This document shows positions 8,701-16,977 of a stretch of 64,000 bases of DNA, piece after piece. A program made the translations under genes and the position numbers. Each line of letters begins with the position of its first letter. Position 1 is the first letter of the stretch. The notes beneath the pieces are model-generated. The model saw only the letters and a program-made list of their open reading frames with translations. It had not been told where the DNA came from and made no database searches. The DNA comes from Pseudoalteromonas distincta (GTDB lineage: Bacteria; Pseudomonadota; Gammaproteobacteria; Enterobacterales; Alteromonadaceae). Where the stretch lies: contig NZ_JWIG01000030.1 of NCBI RefSeq assembly GCF_000814675.1, forward strand, positions 62,001-126,000, in the 5' to 3' direction.

Positions 8701-8817
8701 GGCATGGTCAACGCTTTTAAATCCATTGAGTGGGCTGTGCGCTTTTACTTGATTAACTTGTACTGAAATTGGGTTTTCCCAATCACGGCGGTTAATTATG
8801 TGCTGTAGTGAGTTCAT
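5731..8817 (-). CDS. lacZ: Beta-galactosidase, glycoside hydrolase family 2
   Basis: 1028 residues, close to E. coli LacZ (1023) and the cold-active Pseudoalteromonas enzymes. N-terminal jelly-roll (LNGQWDFKLFDKPEAV, IPVPSNWQLHGFDKPIY), immunoglobulin-like domains, a TIM barrel (LLIRGVNRHEHHPENGHTV), then the large C-terminal beta-sandwich. The acid/base Glu is residue 456 in WSLGNECGHG and the nucleophile is Glu532 in ILCEYAHAMGNS. There is no signal peptide, so it hydrolyses lactose or other beta-galactosides in the cytoplasm. AGGACACTA precedes the ATG. The divergent AraC-family gene at 8930 is the likely regulator, acting in the 112-nt gap. No permease gene is adjacent. Confidence 0.95.
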   Translation of the reverse strand: MNSLQHIINRRDWENPISVQVNQVKAHSPLNGFKSVDHARSNTQSQKQSLNGQWDFKLFDKPEAVDESLLSETLSKNWQSIPVPSNWQLHGFDKPIYCNVKYPFAVNPPFVPSDNPTGCYRTEFTITADQLAQRNHIIFEGVNSAFHLWCNGQWVGYSQDSRLPSEFDLSELLVAGTNHIAVMVIRWSDGSYLEDQDMWWLSGIFRDVNLLTKPQSQIRDVFITPDLDACYRDATLHIKTAINAPNNYQVAVQVFDNEQALCEPHIQSTNNKRVDEKGGWSDVVFQTIDIQSPKKWTAETPYLYRCVVSLLDEQGNTVDVEAYNIGFRKVEMLNGQLCLNGKPLLIRGVNRHEHHPENGHTVSTADMIEDIKLMKQNNFNAVRTAHYPNHPRFYELCDELGLYVVDEANIETHGMFPMGRLASDPQWAGAFMSRYTQMVERDKNHASIIIWSLGNECGHGANHDAMYGWSKSFDPSRPVQYEGGGANTTATDIICPMYARVDTHVADDAVPKYSIKKWLSLPGETRPLILCEYAHAMGNSLGSFDDYWQAFREYPRLQGGFIWDWVDQGLSKTDENGEHYWAYGGDFGDELNDRQFCINGLLFPDRTPHPSLFEAKYSQQHLQFTLREQTKNQYTIDVFSDYVFRHTDNEKLVWQLMQNGICVEQGEHVLNIAPQSTHTLTIKTKTAFEQGAQYHLNLDVALINNCSFASAEHVLNTEQFKLINSNNLNSESFTSTTEQSAISVSETDSQLSIENDKFKLVFSKQSGLIEQWLQNDTQVISSPLVDNFYRAPLDNDIGVSEVDNLDPNAWEARWLRAGIGQWQRTCSSIHAVQSSVDIRITCVFNYEFNGVLQAQTQWLYTLNNTGNISLNVDVHLNDTLPPMPRIGLSTTLNKQSDTKVNWRGLGPFENYPDRKAAARLGYYSLSLNELHTSYIFPTDNGVRSDCQLLSINNLTVTGAFLFAASEYSQSMLTQAKHTNELIADDCVHVHIDHQHMGVGGDDSWSPSTHKEYLLEQKQYSYSLTFSAK

Positions 8818-8929
8818 TAGTGTCCTATTGCATGTATGGCAATTATAGTGGCTTAAATATAGCTAAAATAATGCGTTGAGGTTATGCTTAAAGCTCTCTT
8901 TTATTTATCCAAAGCTATCATTTTAAATT

Positions 8930-9748
8930 ATGCGCAACACTATTGTAGATGTACTCGATATTGGCCCAGAGTGTACAGAGCGGTTTATTGATTTAACCAC
9001 GCTTTCGCAAATGCCAAACCTTGAAATAGAGCTGGCAGGTTGCTCTAATTTATTGGGTGACTATTGTGTTGCACGTACTAACCCGCTTGAACACACTCTT
9101 TTTTATACTTTGGCTGGTCAGGGCACACTTAAAACAGTTAATAACCAATACTCATTAACTGAAAATAGCTTAGCTATATTGCCTGCAAGGCAAAGTTTTG
9201 AGGTTAAAATAGCAAGCGAAAAGTGGGATGTGATTTGGCTAAACCTTGCAAACACTAAACGTTGGCAACATTTAAATTTAGCACAGGCTAAGGTATTAAC
9301 TAATCAGCAATTAGCGCCATTACATTTAGCTATGGAACTTTTATATAGCGAAAGTAACGCTACTTTGCGCGAAGGTGTTATGCCTATTTTAAGCCACTAT
9401 TTAAACACTACGTTGCAAAGCGAGCCGCAAATAGGTGGGCAAAACAGATTAACCAGCTTGTTTTTAGAGGTAGAAGAGCGCTTACAGTTTGATTGGACTA
9501 TAGAGGTTATGTGCGAGCACGTGCATTACTCAGCACCACATTTACATAGGTTATGCCAAGCTCAATTTGGTAAAAGCCCTATGCAGCAGCTTATTTATTT
9601 ACGCATTAAACGAGCTAAAAGCTTACTACTAAATACCCGCTGGCCTGTTGCCCATATTGCCGCTTACGTGGGGTATCCTAATATATTTAATTTTTCTAAA
9701 CGGTTTAAAAAATCAGTGGGTGTATCACCAAGTGAATTTAGAAAATAA
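8930..9748 (+). CDS. AraC-family transcriptional regulator divergent from lacZ
   Basis: 272 residues. The N-terminal half is a cupin-like sensor (EHTLFYTLAGQGTLKT, SLAILPARQSFEVKI), as in sugar-responsive AraC/RhaR proteins. The C-terminal domain has two helix-turn-helix units (IEVMCEHVHYSAPHLHRLCQ and PVAHIAAYVGYPNIFNFSKR), ending in FKKSVGVSPSEFRK. No clear ribosome site precedes the ATG, which hints at weak or leaderless translation. Its position back to back with lacZ suggests it controls lacZ in response to a galactoside. This is inferred from context. Confidence 0.88.
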   Translation: MRNTIVDVLDIGPECTERFIDLTTLSQMPNLEIELAGCSNLLGDYCVARTNPLEHTLFYTLAGQGTLKTVNNQYSLTENSLAILPARQSFEVKIASEKWDVIWLNLANTKRWQHLNLAQAKVLTNQQLAPLHLAMELLYSESNATLREGVMPILSHYLNTTLQSEPQIGGQNRLTSLFLEVEERLQFDWTIEVMCEHVHYSAPHLHRLCQAQFGKSPMQQLIYLRIKRAKSLLLNTRWPVAHIAAYVGYPNIFNFSKRFKKSVGVSPSEFRK

Positions 9749-9829
9749 CGTAAGCGGCTCTCTACATTTGAATAAATTTAAGGTATTGTGCGATTTCTTA
9801 AATTGCATTTTAGAGTTTTTAGGTAGGTA

Positions 9830-10138
9830 ATGCGCTCAAACTACTTTTTAGTCGTGATACTTTTAGTGCTTGTGCACAGCTTTATTAGCTGTGATGCGGC
9901 GGCGTATCACCTGCAAGAAGAAGTTGATCACGTTACGCATGTTCATTCTCAAACAAATGCAAACGATGAAGATGCGCAATCACCTACTGAAATACATGCC
10001 CATCAGCATTGCCACTGTGGTTACTACAGTACGCTAAATCACTCTATAAGCCCTGAGCAAAGCCAAGCTACACTGCCTGCGTGCTATAGCGGTTTAAACT
10101 ATCCACCAGATGTTCCGCCACCAAATTTTTATAGCTAG
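9830..10138 (+). CDS. Small His-rich exported protein, CzcI-like
   Basis: 102 residues with an N-terminal hydrophobic export signal (YFLVVILLVLVHSFISC). Then a metal-binding-looking segment (HVTHVHS ... EIHAHQHCHCGYY) and a C-terminal YPPDVPPPNF. Small exported His/Cys proteins of this kind, ending with a proline-rich 'PP..PP' motif, precede czcCBA operons (CzcI) and are thought to modulate metal efflux in the periplasm. A strong AGGTAGGTA lies directly before the ATG. The czcC-type gene follows after 150 nt. The CzcI assignment comes from position and composition rather than a firm domain match. Confidence 0.65.
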   Translation: MRSNYFLVVILLVLVHSFISCDAAAYHLQEEVDHVTHVHSQTNANDEDAQSPTEIHAHQHCHCGYYSTLNHSISPEQSQATLPACYSGLNYPPDVPPPNFYS

Positions 10139-10288
10139 TTTTTAATTTTAAACACTTTGTAAATAACTGCCTGCGCCTGTGCGCTATAAGGCTAGTTATG
10201 TACATATTTAGGTTGCTTAATTGCGCTTGTTTTTAAAATAGGCGTAGTGATTAAGTCAACTCTGTTTGTTAAAAAACGGACATGCTAT

Positions 10289-11551
10289 ATGAACAAAAAA
10301 CCACTTATGCTGGTGGCGCTACTGTGCGCATTACCTGCAATGAGCGTTTTGGCAAAAAATGAGCCTCAAAACGTATTAACGCTAAAGCAAGCGCTTAAAA
10401 ATACCGAGCAGCAAAATGCTGAGCTTAAACGCTACCCGTATCATCAAAAAATATTAACGGCGCTTAAAACCCAAGCTGCGCTTTCACCTAATCCTGAGCT
10501 GAGTTTTGAAGCTGAAAACTTTTTAGGAACCCATGGCTCCCATGCGTTTTCGGGGGCGCAGTACACGCTGGCTTTAAGCCAATTAATAGAGCTGGGTGAT
10601 AAACGCCAAAACCGCATTAACTACGCCACGGCAAATATAAAAGCGCAAACAATTGAGTATAAAAATACTCGGTTAGCACTTTTAGCAACCACCGCTGAGC
10701 GCTATTACCAAATACTTAAATTTCAGGCGTTAATTGCTTTAAATAGTGAGCGTAAAAACACCGTTAAGCAGGCACTTAACGCAATTGAAAAACGCGCTAA
10801 AGCGGGTGCAGCCTCAAGTGCTGATGTAACCCGCATGCGTTATGCATTAAGCCAAGTAGATTTAAATACGCTGATGCTAAATAGCGAATTTGAGCGTGCG
10901 CGCTTAGCTCTAACCGAGCTTTGGCAAGAGCCGCAAGTGAGTGATTACTATGCTGGCGATTTATCACAAATAGCTGCTATTAAAAGTGAAGCAGCGCTAC
11001 TTGATGCGGTAAATACAGCACCTGAATTTGCACTGCTACAACAGCAATATATGCAGCAAACGGCTAATTTATCGCTGCAGCGCTCAAGCGGGCAAAGCGA
11101 TTTAACCCTTGGTGGTGGCGTGCGATATAACCAGCAAACTGATGCCAGCTCGTTGGTGTTTTCTTTTTCAATGCCGCTGCAATTAAGCAATTCTAATAGC
11201 GGTAATATTGAAGCGGCTCAAAGTCAACTTACGCTACTTAATGAGCAACAAGGGCAATTACGTATTCAGCTACGCCAGCAAATACGCACTTTGTATGCGT
11301 ATTACCAAGGTAAAACTGCGCAGGCACAGCTATTAACACATCAAGTTATTCCACAAGCACAAACGCTTATAAAACAAAGTTTAAAGAGCTACCAACAAGG
11401 GCAAATATCGGTATTGCAATTGCTAGACGCACAGCAAGCTCTATTTGATTCTAAACGCGCACTTATCAACATCCATAGCGAGCTATATCAAGTGCTGCTT
11501 ACCCTTGAGCGTTTAACTGGCCAACCTTTAATTGAGACTCATCAATCATGA
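10289..11551 (+). CDS. czcC: Outer-membrane efflux channel of the TolC/CzcC family
   Basis: About 420 residues from ATG 10289 (MNKKPLMLVALLCALPAMSV), which starts a proper signal peptide and has GGA 9 nt upstream. A GTG at 10247 would add 14 residues without sense. The protein shows the two repeated TolC-type helical halves (ALKNTEQQNAELKRYPYH ... ARLALTELWQEP, then AQSQLTLLNEQQGQLRIQLR ... LYQVLLTLERLTGQP). Typical for heavy-metal RND systems, it is shorter than TolC. It would form the outer-membrane exit duct for the CzcB-CzcA complex. It overlaps czcB by 4 nt. Confidence 0.85.
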   Translation: MNKKPLMLVALLCALPAMSVLAKNEPQNVLTLKQALKNTEQQNAELKRYPYHQKILTALKTQAALSPNPELSFEAENFLGTHGSHAFSGAQYTLALSQLIELGDKRQNRINYATANIKAQTIEYKNTRLALLATTAERYYQILKFQALIALNSERKNTVKQALNAIEKRAKAGAASSADVTRMRYALSQVDLNTLMLNSEFERARLALTELWQEPQVSDYYAGDLSQIAAIKSEAALLDAVNTAPEFALLQQQYMQQTANLSLQRSSGQSDLTLGGGVRYNQQTDASSLVFSFSMPLQLSNSNSGNIEAAQSQLTLLNEQQGQLRIQLRQQIRTLYAYYQGKTAQAQLLTHQVIPQAQTLIKQSLKSYQQGQISVLQLLDAQQALFDSKRALINIHSELYQVLLTLERLTGQPLIETHQS

Positions 11552-12795
11552 ATAACACTCTTATCGCATTATTTATAACGCAATTATTTGCACTCCCATT
11601 ATTAAGTAGCACGGCTATGGCATCTGATAGCCATCACGAAAAAGGTCACGAAGAAGGCCACAAAGACGAACACACACAAAAAGGCCCACACGGCGGATTT
11701 TTACTAACCAATAACGCGCTTGATTTAGAGCTCAAGTTAACTCAGTTTGCAGGTAATACCGAGCTGCGAATATATGGCTTTAATAACGATAAAGCTGTGG
11801 ATATAAACCAGTTAGACGTAACCATAAATGTGCAGCGTTTAAGTGAAGAGCCACAGCTTATTCGTTTTAAAGCTGAAGATGACTATTTAGTAAGTACCGT
11901 GAGCGTAAACGAGCCGCACTCGTTTAAGCTCGATGTAATGGCAAGTTATAAAGGGCAAAAAATTAACTACCACCATGAGCAAGAAGAAGGGCGTACAACG
12001 CTAAGCTCCCAAGCAATTGAACGCGCAGGAATTAAAACCGACATTGCAAAAGCAGGCACGGTTGAGCTAACAGATACTTTATTTGGTGTTATAGCATCCA
12101 CCGCGCACGGCACCGTTGAAGTAATGGCGCCTTATACCGGCTTAGTTAACGATATCTTTGTAAGCATTGGTCAAAACGTTAAAAAAGGCGATAAACTTGC
12201 CAGCATTACCAACCGCGAAACCCTACAAAATTACACCATAAAAAGCCCAATTACAGGCGTTATTACCGAGCAATATTTAAAGCGCGGTGAGCTTGCCAAC
12301 AGCGCATTAATGCAAATAGTAAACCTTGAAACCGTATGGGTCGAGCTCTCGGCTTTTCCTGAAAATATTGAAAAGCTCGCCATAGGACAAAGCGCAAAAG
12401 TGTACGATTTACATCATCATTTAAATGCGCAAGGTGAGGTGTTTTACATAGCCCCGATGATGAGCGGCGGGCATATTGCGCGTGCGCGAATCGAGCTTAC
12501 AAACCCTGATGGTCATTGGCGTCCTGGTATGCATGTTAATAGCGACATTAGTACTGCAAAAGTAGATGCTGCAGTGCGAGTAAAGGCTACAGCTGTGCAG
12601 GAATTTAACGGCAAACCTAGTGTGTTTATTAAAAGCGGCAATGTATTTGAAGTCCGCCCTGTAAAGCTTGGTGCTAAAAACAGCGAGTGGGTAGAGGTAC
12701 TTGAGGGGCTTTCGCCAAATAGTGAGTACGTAACGCAAAATAGTTATGTAATTAAAGCCGATATATTAAAAAGCGGCGCAAGCCACTCACACTAG
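11548..12795 (+). CDS. czcB: Periplasmic adaptor (membrane fusion) protein of a metal RND pump, CzcB-like
   Basis: 415 residues. Signal peptide followed by a His-rich metal-binding stretch (DSHHEKGHEEGHKDEHTQ), typical of CzcB-type adaptors. The lipoyl/barrel-sandwich halves are clear (GTVEVMAPYTGLVNDIFV and GQNVKKGDKLASI, then SPITGVITEQYLKRGELA). Then come the beta-barrel and a C-terminal membrane-proximal domain, ending with a short His tail (SGASHSH). It bridges CzcA and CzcC and may pass ions to the pump. An exact AGGAGG for the next gene lies just after its stop. Confidence 0.9.
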   Translation: MNNTLIALFITQLFALPLLSSTAMASDSHHEKGHEEGHKDEHTQKGPHGGFLLTNNALDLELKLTQFAGNTELRIYGFNNDKAVDINQLDVTINVQRLSEEPQLIRFKAEDDYLVSTVSVNEPHSFKLDVMASYKGQKINYHHEQEEGRTTLSSQAIERAGIKTDIAKAGTVELTDTLFGVIASTAHGTVEVMAPYTGLVNDIFVSIGQNVKKGDKLASITNRETLQNYTIKSPITGVITEQYLKRGELANSALMQIVNLETVWVELSAFPENIEKLAIGQSAKVYDLHHHLNAQGEVFYIAPMMSGGHIARARIELTNPDGHWRPGMHVNSDISTAKVDAAVRVKATAVQEFNGKPSVFIKSGNVFEVRPVKLGAKNSEWVEVLEGLSPNSEYVTQNSYVIKADILKSGASHSH

Positions 12796-12803
12796 GAGGC
12801 AGC

Positions 12804-15800
12804 ATGATTGATTGGATCGTTTCTTTTGCGGTTAAACGCCGCATGATGGTGCTTGCGCTCACGCTTTTATTTGCTGGGTTTGGTGTATACAACACACAAA
12901 ATTTAGCCGTGGATGCCGTACCCGATATAACTAATGTGCAAGTACAAATAAATACAAAAGCGCCTGGGTTTACCCCGCTTGAAGCAGAGCAGCGCATTAC
13001 CTATTTAATTGAAACCGCTATGGCGGGCATACCAAAGCTTGATTACACTCGTTCTATTTCGCGTTATGGGCTTTCGCAAGTTACCGTTATTTTTAACGAA
13101 GGCACTGATATTTACTGGGCGCGCCAGCAAATATCAGAGCGCATCCAAAGTATTCGCTCAGACTTGCCAGCCAATATTGAGCCAAACTTAGGGCCAATTG
13201 CCAGCGGGCTAGGGGAGATTTTTACTTACTCTGTGCATGCAAATAACGGTGCATTAAAAGATGATGGCACGCCATTTAACGCAGAGGATTTACGTACCCT
13301 GCAAGATTGGGTTATTCGCCCGCAGCTATTAAAAGTAAAAGGTGTTACCGAAATAAACAGCCAAGGTGGATTTGAGCGCCAGTACCAAGTAGCCCCCGTG
13401 CCTGAAAAACTACTCGCTTATAAGCTCACGCTAAGCGATGTAATTACTGCACTTAAATTAAATAACAGCAACCAAGGCGCAGGGTTTATAGAACGCTTTG
13501 ACGGACAATATTTAGTGCGCTCACCAGGGCAATTAAAAACCATTGATGGTATAGCCAATACTGTAGTTGCTAAGCGCGATGATGCACCAGTACGGATTAA
13601 AGATGTAGCAAATGTGCGTTTAGGTAAAGAGCTCAGAACCGGCGCTGCTACTTATAATGGTAAAGAAACCGTGCTCGGCACCGCCATGATGCTAATTGGC
13701 GAAAACAGCCGCGTAGTGGCAAAAGCCATGGCTGATAAACTCAAAGACGTACAGCTAAGCTTGCCTGAAGGTGTTGTGGTAGAAGCAGTTTATGACCGCA
13801 CAACCCTTGTTGATAAAACCATAGACACTGTAAAAACTAACCTGTTTGAAGGCGCTGTATTAGTGATTGTTATTTTGCTGCTGTTATTAGGTAATGTAAC
13901 CGGCGCGCTTATTACGGCAATGGTTATTCCGCTTAGCATGTTATTTGCCATTACCGGTATGGTAGGTAATCGTGTGTCGGGTAACCTAATGAGCCTAGGC
14001 GCAATCGACTTTGGTTTAATAGTTGATGGCGCTGTAATTGTGGTTGAAAACTGTTTAAGACAACTTGGCCTTGCGCAGCATAAACATGGCCGGCTACTTA
14101 CATTAAATGAGCGTTTAAGTGTTGTAACCGCCGCTACTAAAGAAGTGTTTAGCCCTGCGGTATTTGGCATTTTAATTATTATGCTGGTGTATTTGCCGCT
14201 GTTTGCACTTAGTGGGGTTGAGGGAAAAATGTTTCAGCCAATGGCATTTACGGTTGTAGCCGCACTAGTTGGCGCACTTATTTTTGCTGTTACCTTTGTA
14301 CCTGCCGCTATTGCGGTATTTGTGCGAGGTAAAGTAAGCGAGAGCGAAAATGCCGTTATGCGCGGTATTAAAAAAGGCTACAAACCACTGCTTGGTTTAT
14401 CGCTTAAGTTGCCATGGGTAATGTTAAGCATTGCTGCTGTGCTTGTAATTGTACTTGGTTTTAAAGTTAAAAATATGGGCGCTGAATTTTTACCGCAGCT
14501 TGATGAAGGCGATATAGCGATGCACGCACTGCGCATTACCGGCACCGGTATTGAACAATCGGTAAAAATGCAAAAAGAGCTAGAGCAAGCCATTTTAGAC
14601 ATACCTGAAGTTGAAAAAGTATTTTCAAAAATTGGCACCCCAGATGTAGCAAACGATCCTATGCCACCTAACGTTGCCGATACCTTTTTAATGTTAAAGC
14701 CGCGCGAACAATGGCCTAATCCCGCTTTAAGTAAAGAAGAGCTGGTTAAGCAAATTCGCCATTTAGTAAATGAAGTACCAGGTAACAACTATGAGTTTAC
14801 ACAACCTATAGAAATGCGTTTTAACGAGTTAATAGCAGGCGTGCGCGCCGACGTTGCGGTGCGTATTTATGGCGATGATTTATCAACATTAAAACAGTAT
14901 GGCGAAAAAGCCACAGCCTTGGTGCAAAACATTACTGGCGCAACTGATGTACGCCTTGAGCAAATACAAGGTTTGCCTACACTTTCGGTAACGCCGCTTC
15001 GCGATCATATGGCGCTGTTAGGTTTAACAGTAACTGATATACAGCAAAGTGTAAGTGCTGCGGTAGGCGGTGTACAAACCGGGCTTATTTATGAAGGCGA
15101 TAAACGCTTTTCGTTATTAGTGCGTTTAGATGAGCGCTGGTCAAGCGATGTATCACAGCTTGCGCGTTTGCCTGTAGCGGTGCCCAAAAGCGCTAACCCC
15201 GACCTTGCATTTGTACCGCTAGGGGAAGTTGCAAATATTAGTATTGATAAAGGGCCTAATCAAATTAACCGTGAAAGCGGTAAGCGTAATGTTGTTGTTA
15301 CTGCAAATGTAGAAGGGCGTGATTTAGCAAGCTTTGTAAGTGATGCACAAGCCGCTTTAAATTCAGATCTTAATTTACCAAGTGGTTATTGGATTGAATA
15401 CGGCGGCACATTTGAGCAATTAGAATCGGCAAGTAAGCGGTTATCGCTGGTGGTGCCAGTTACTTTATTGCTTATATTTGGCCTGCTTTACAGTGCGTTT
15501 AATTCACTTCGTGATTCGTTAATTATATTTAGCGGCGTACCACTTGCACTGACCGGTGGTGTACTTGCGTTACTATTACGCGATATGCCGTTATCAATAT
15601 CGGCAGGCGTTGGCTTTATCGCGCTAAGTGGCGTAGCCGTATTAAACGGTGTGGTTATGCTGTCGTTTATTAAACAATTAAGAGCCGATGGGCTTAGTTT
15701 AATTGATGCGATACAAACCGGTGCACTTTCGCGCTTGCGTCCAGTATTAATGACCGCTTTAGTGGCAAGCTTAGGGTTTATTCCTATGGCGCTAAATACT

Positions 15801-15932
15801 GGCACCGGCGCTGAGCTACAAAGGCCGCTGGCTACGGTTGTGGTTGGCGGGATTATTTCATCAACCTTACTTACGCTATTAATATTACCGGCACTTTATA
15901 AGCTAGTGCATGCAAAGTTTAATAGGCAATAA
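12804..15932 (+). CDS. czcA: Heavy-metal efflux RND pump, CzcA-like (HME1 type)
   Basis: 1042 residues with the RND layout of 12 membrane segments and two large periplasmic loops. TM4 carries AIDFGLIVDGAVIVVEN, which fits the HME1 signature DFGX3DGAX3VEN. That signature is associated with divalent cations (zinc, cobalt, cadmium), as opposed to the Cu/Ag CusA signature. Met-rich copper relay residues are not obvious. It uses the proton gradient to drive metal out through CzcB and CzcC. An AGGAGG site sits 6 nt before the ATG. No metal-responsive two-component system is adjacent. Confidence 0.93.
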   Translation: MIDWIVSFAVKRRMMVLALTLLFAGFGVYNTQNLAVDAVPDITNVQVQINTKAPGFTPLEAEQRITYLIETAMAGIPKLDYTRSISRYGLSQVTVIFNEGTDIYWARQQISERIQSIRSDLPANIEPNLGPIASGLGEIFTYSVHANNGALKDDGTPFNAEDLRTLQDWVIRPQLLKVKGVTEINSQGGFERQYQVAPVPEKLLAYKLTLSDVITALKLNNSNQGAGFIERFDGQYLVRSPGQLKTIDGIANTVVAKRDDAPVRIKDVANVRLGKELRTGAATYNGKETVLGTAMMLIGENSRVVAKAMADKLKDVQLSLPEGVVVEAVYDRTTLVDKTIDTVKTNLFEGAVLVIVILLLLLGNVTGALITAMVIPLSMLFAITGMVGNRVSGNLMSLGAIDFGLIVDGAVIVVENCLRQLGLAQHKHGRLLTLNERLSVVTAATKEVFSPAVFGILIIMLVYLPLFALSGVEGKMFQPMAFTVVAALVGALIFAVTFVPAAIAVFVRGKVSESENAVMRGIKKGYKPLLGLSLKLPWVMLSIAAVLVIVLGFKVKNMGAEFLPQLDEGDIAMHALRITGTGIEQSVKMQKELEQAILDIPEVEKVFSKIGTPDVANDPMPPNVADTFLMLKPREQWPNPALSKEELVKQIRHLVNEVPGNNYEFTQPIEMRFNELIAGVRADVAVRIYGDDLSTLKQYGEKATALVQNITGATDVRLEQIQGLPTLSVTPLRDHMALLGLTVTDIQQSVSAAVGGVQTGLIYEGDKRFSLLVRLDERWSSDVSQLARLPVAVPKSANPDLAFVPLGEVANISIDKGPNQINRESGKRNVVVTANVEGRDLASFVSDAQAALNSDLNLPSGYWIEYGGTFEQLESASKRLSLVVPVTLLLIFGLLYSAFNSLRDSLIIFSGVPLALTGGVLALLLRDMPLSISAGVGFIALSGVAVLNGVVMLSFIKQLRADGLSLIDAIQTGALSRLRPVLMTALVASLGFIPMALNTGTGAELQRPLATVVVGGIISSTLLTLLILPALYKLVHAKFNRQ

Positions 15933-16020
15933 GAGGCTGAGTCTCGTTTAAGAAATTGCACTAAATACCTGTTCAGAGATCCGATCTTTCGACCAAAAAC
16001 AATTGGATAAACTAGGACCA

Positions 16021-16576
16021 GGCATTATTAAATTAGTTGGATTGTTTTGCGTTGTCGATGATTTTTGCAAAGTATTTATACCCCGATGGGAAAAATAATT
16101 ACTCGAAGATGGTATGCAAAAACATCAGCGGACAGGACATATGACGACCAGTAAAATTACGACTATTGTTATTAGTTTACATATGTCACATCATCGTAAT
16201 TTTAAAAATTACTACCTTAGCTATGTGTCACTCATGTAAAAAGTGAATTTCCTAACTTACACAGTTACACTCGATTTCTAGTCGTTATGCCGAGGATAAT
16301 TGTGCCTATGTGCGCCTATTTCACTTCACTTAAAGGTAAACAATTAATGACTAACTCAAGAATATATCCTTCATCGAATATTCGAGACATCGGAGTATCA
16401 ACAGCTTTATGTTAAATTTAGTAGCTGGATTGGTGGCTTATTGCTTTAAAGAAAATAAGCCATGTTGCATTGGCCTCTTGATACTACCACACATTAATTT
16501 AACTGGCATAGAGCTTAACGCATTAGCTATCGCTGAGCATTGTGTGCTTGAGGAGTTCGCGAACACTGATAAGTAG
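16021..16576 (+). pseudogene. IS982-family transposase relic, internally deleted and frameshifted
   Basis: Fragments in three frames add up to the two ends of an IS982-type transposase. N-terminal part: LFCVVDDFCKVFIPRWEK, a TAA, then SHHRNFKNYYLSYV. After a frameshift comes PNLHSYTRFLVVMPRIIVP followed by MCAYFTSLKGK. This joins directly at about 16340 to the C-terminal part TIND(stop)LKNISFIEYSRHRS and NLVAGLVAYCFKENKP, whose frame stays open to TAG at 16574-16576. The middle of the protein, which holds the catalytic acidic residues, is absent. Terminal inverted repeats were not found. It cannot encode an active enzyme. Confidence 0.8.
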
Positions 16577-16977
16577 CCCTTTATGAGATTTCAATCATAC
16601 ATCCAATATTTTATCTGTATCTAACTCACAGGGACATATTGACGGCTCAGCTTTTTGTAAGGTTTTAAGGTGGCATTTGATTCTTTTTTCACCCGTTTAT
16701 TGAGTGTATGTTGCTTCCTCTTGATTAATGATCTGCATTATTTTTCGCCACCATAGTCAGATTTTATCCGTGAGCCGCTGTAGCTATTATAAAGCTTTTA
16801 AAATCTAATGTATTTCCCCCTGGACGATTGCTTTTTTACTTGCGCTAATTTTTGCTGAGCGCGATAAATAATTGTTTTGTTCACCGAGGTATTGAATTGT
16901 TTGCGTGTTATAACGCGCAGCAGTAGTGATAAAATATCTGCTATGTAGCGCTACTTTTAAACTTGATTACTTGCGCT
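16577..16977. other. Non-coding stretch between IS982 relic and hybrid kinase gene
   Basis: About 400 nt with stops in all frames and no hairpin with a T tract. A short reverse-strand run (KTIIYRAQQKLAQVKKQSSRG, near 16880) looks protein-like but has no start and is broken by stops. It may be remnant sequence from the same insertion event. I see no supported feature here. Confidence 0.4.

Noticed and set aside
13790..14170. Long reverse-strand open frame inside czcA
   Set aside because: It is low-complexity in Thr, Ser, Asn and Ile and lies wholly within the strongly supported czcA frame, so it is an antisense shadow.
16600..16977. Remnant of a regulatory or kinase gene upstream of the hybrid kinase stop
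   Set aside because: The reverse-strand run KTIIYRAQQKLAQVKKQSS is isolated and does not continue into a recognisable domain.
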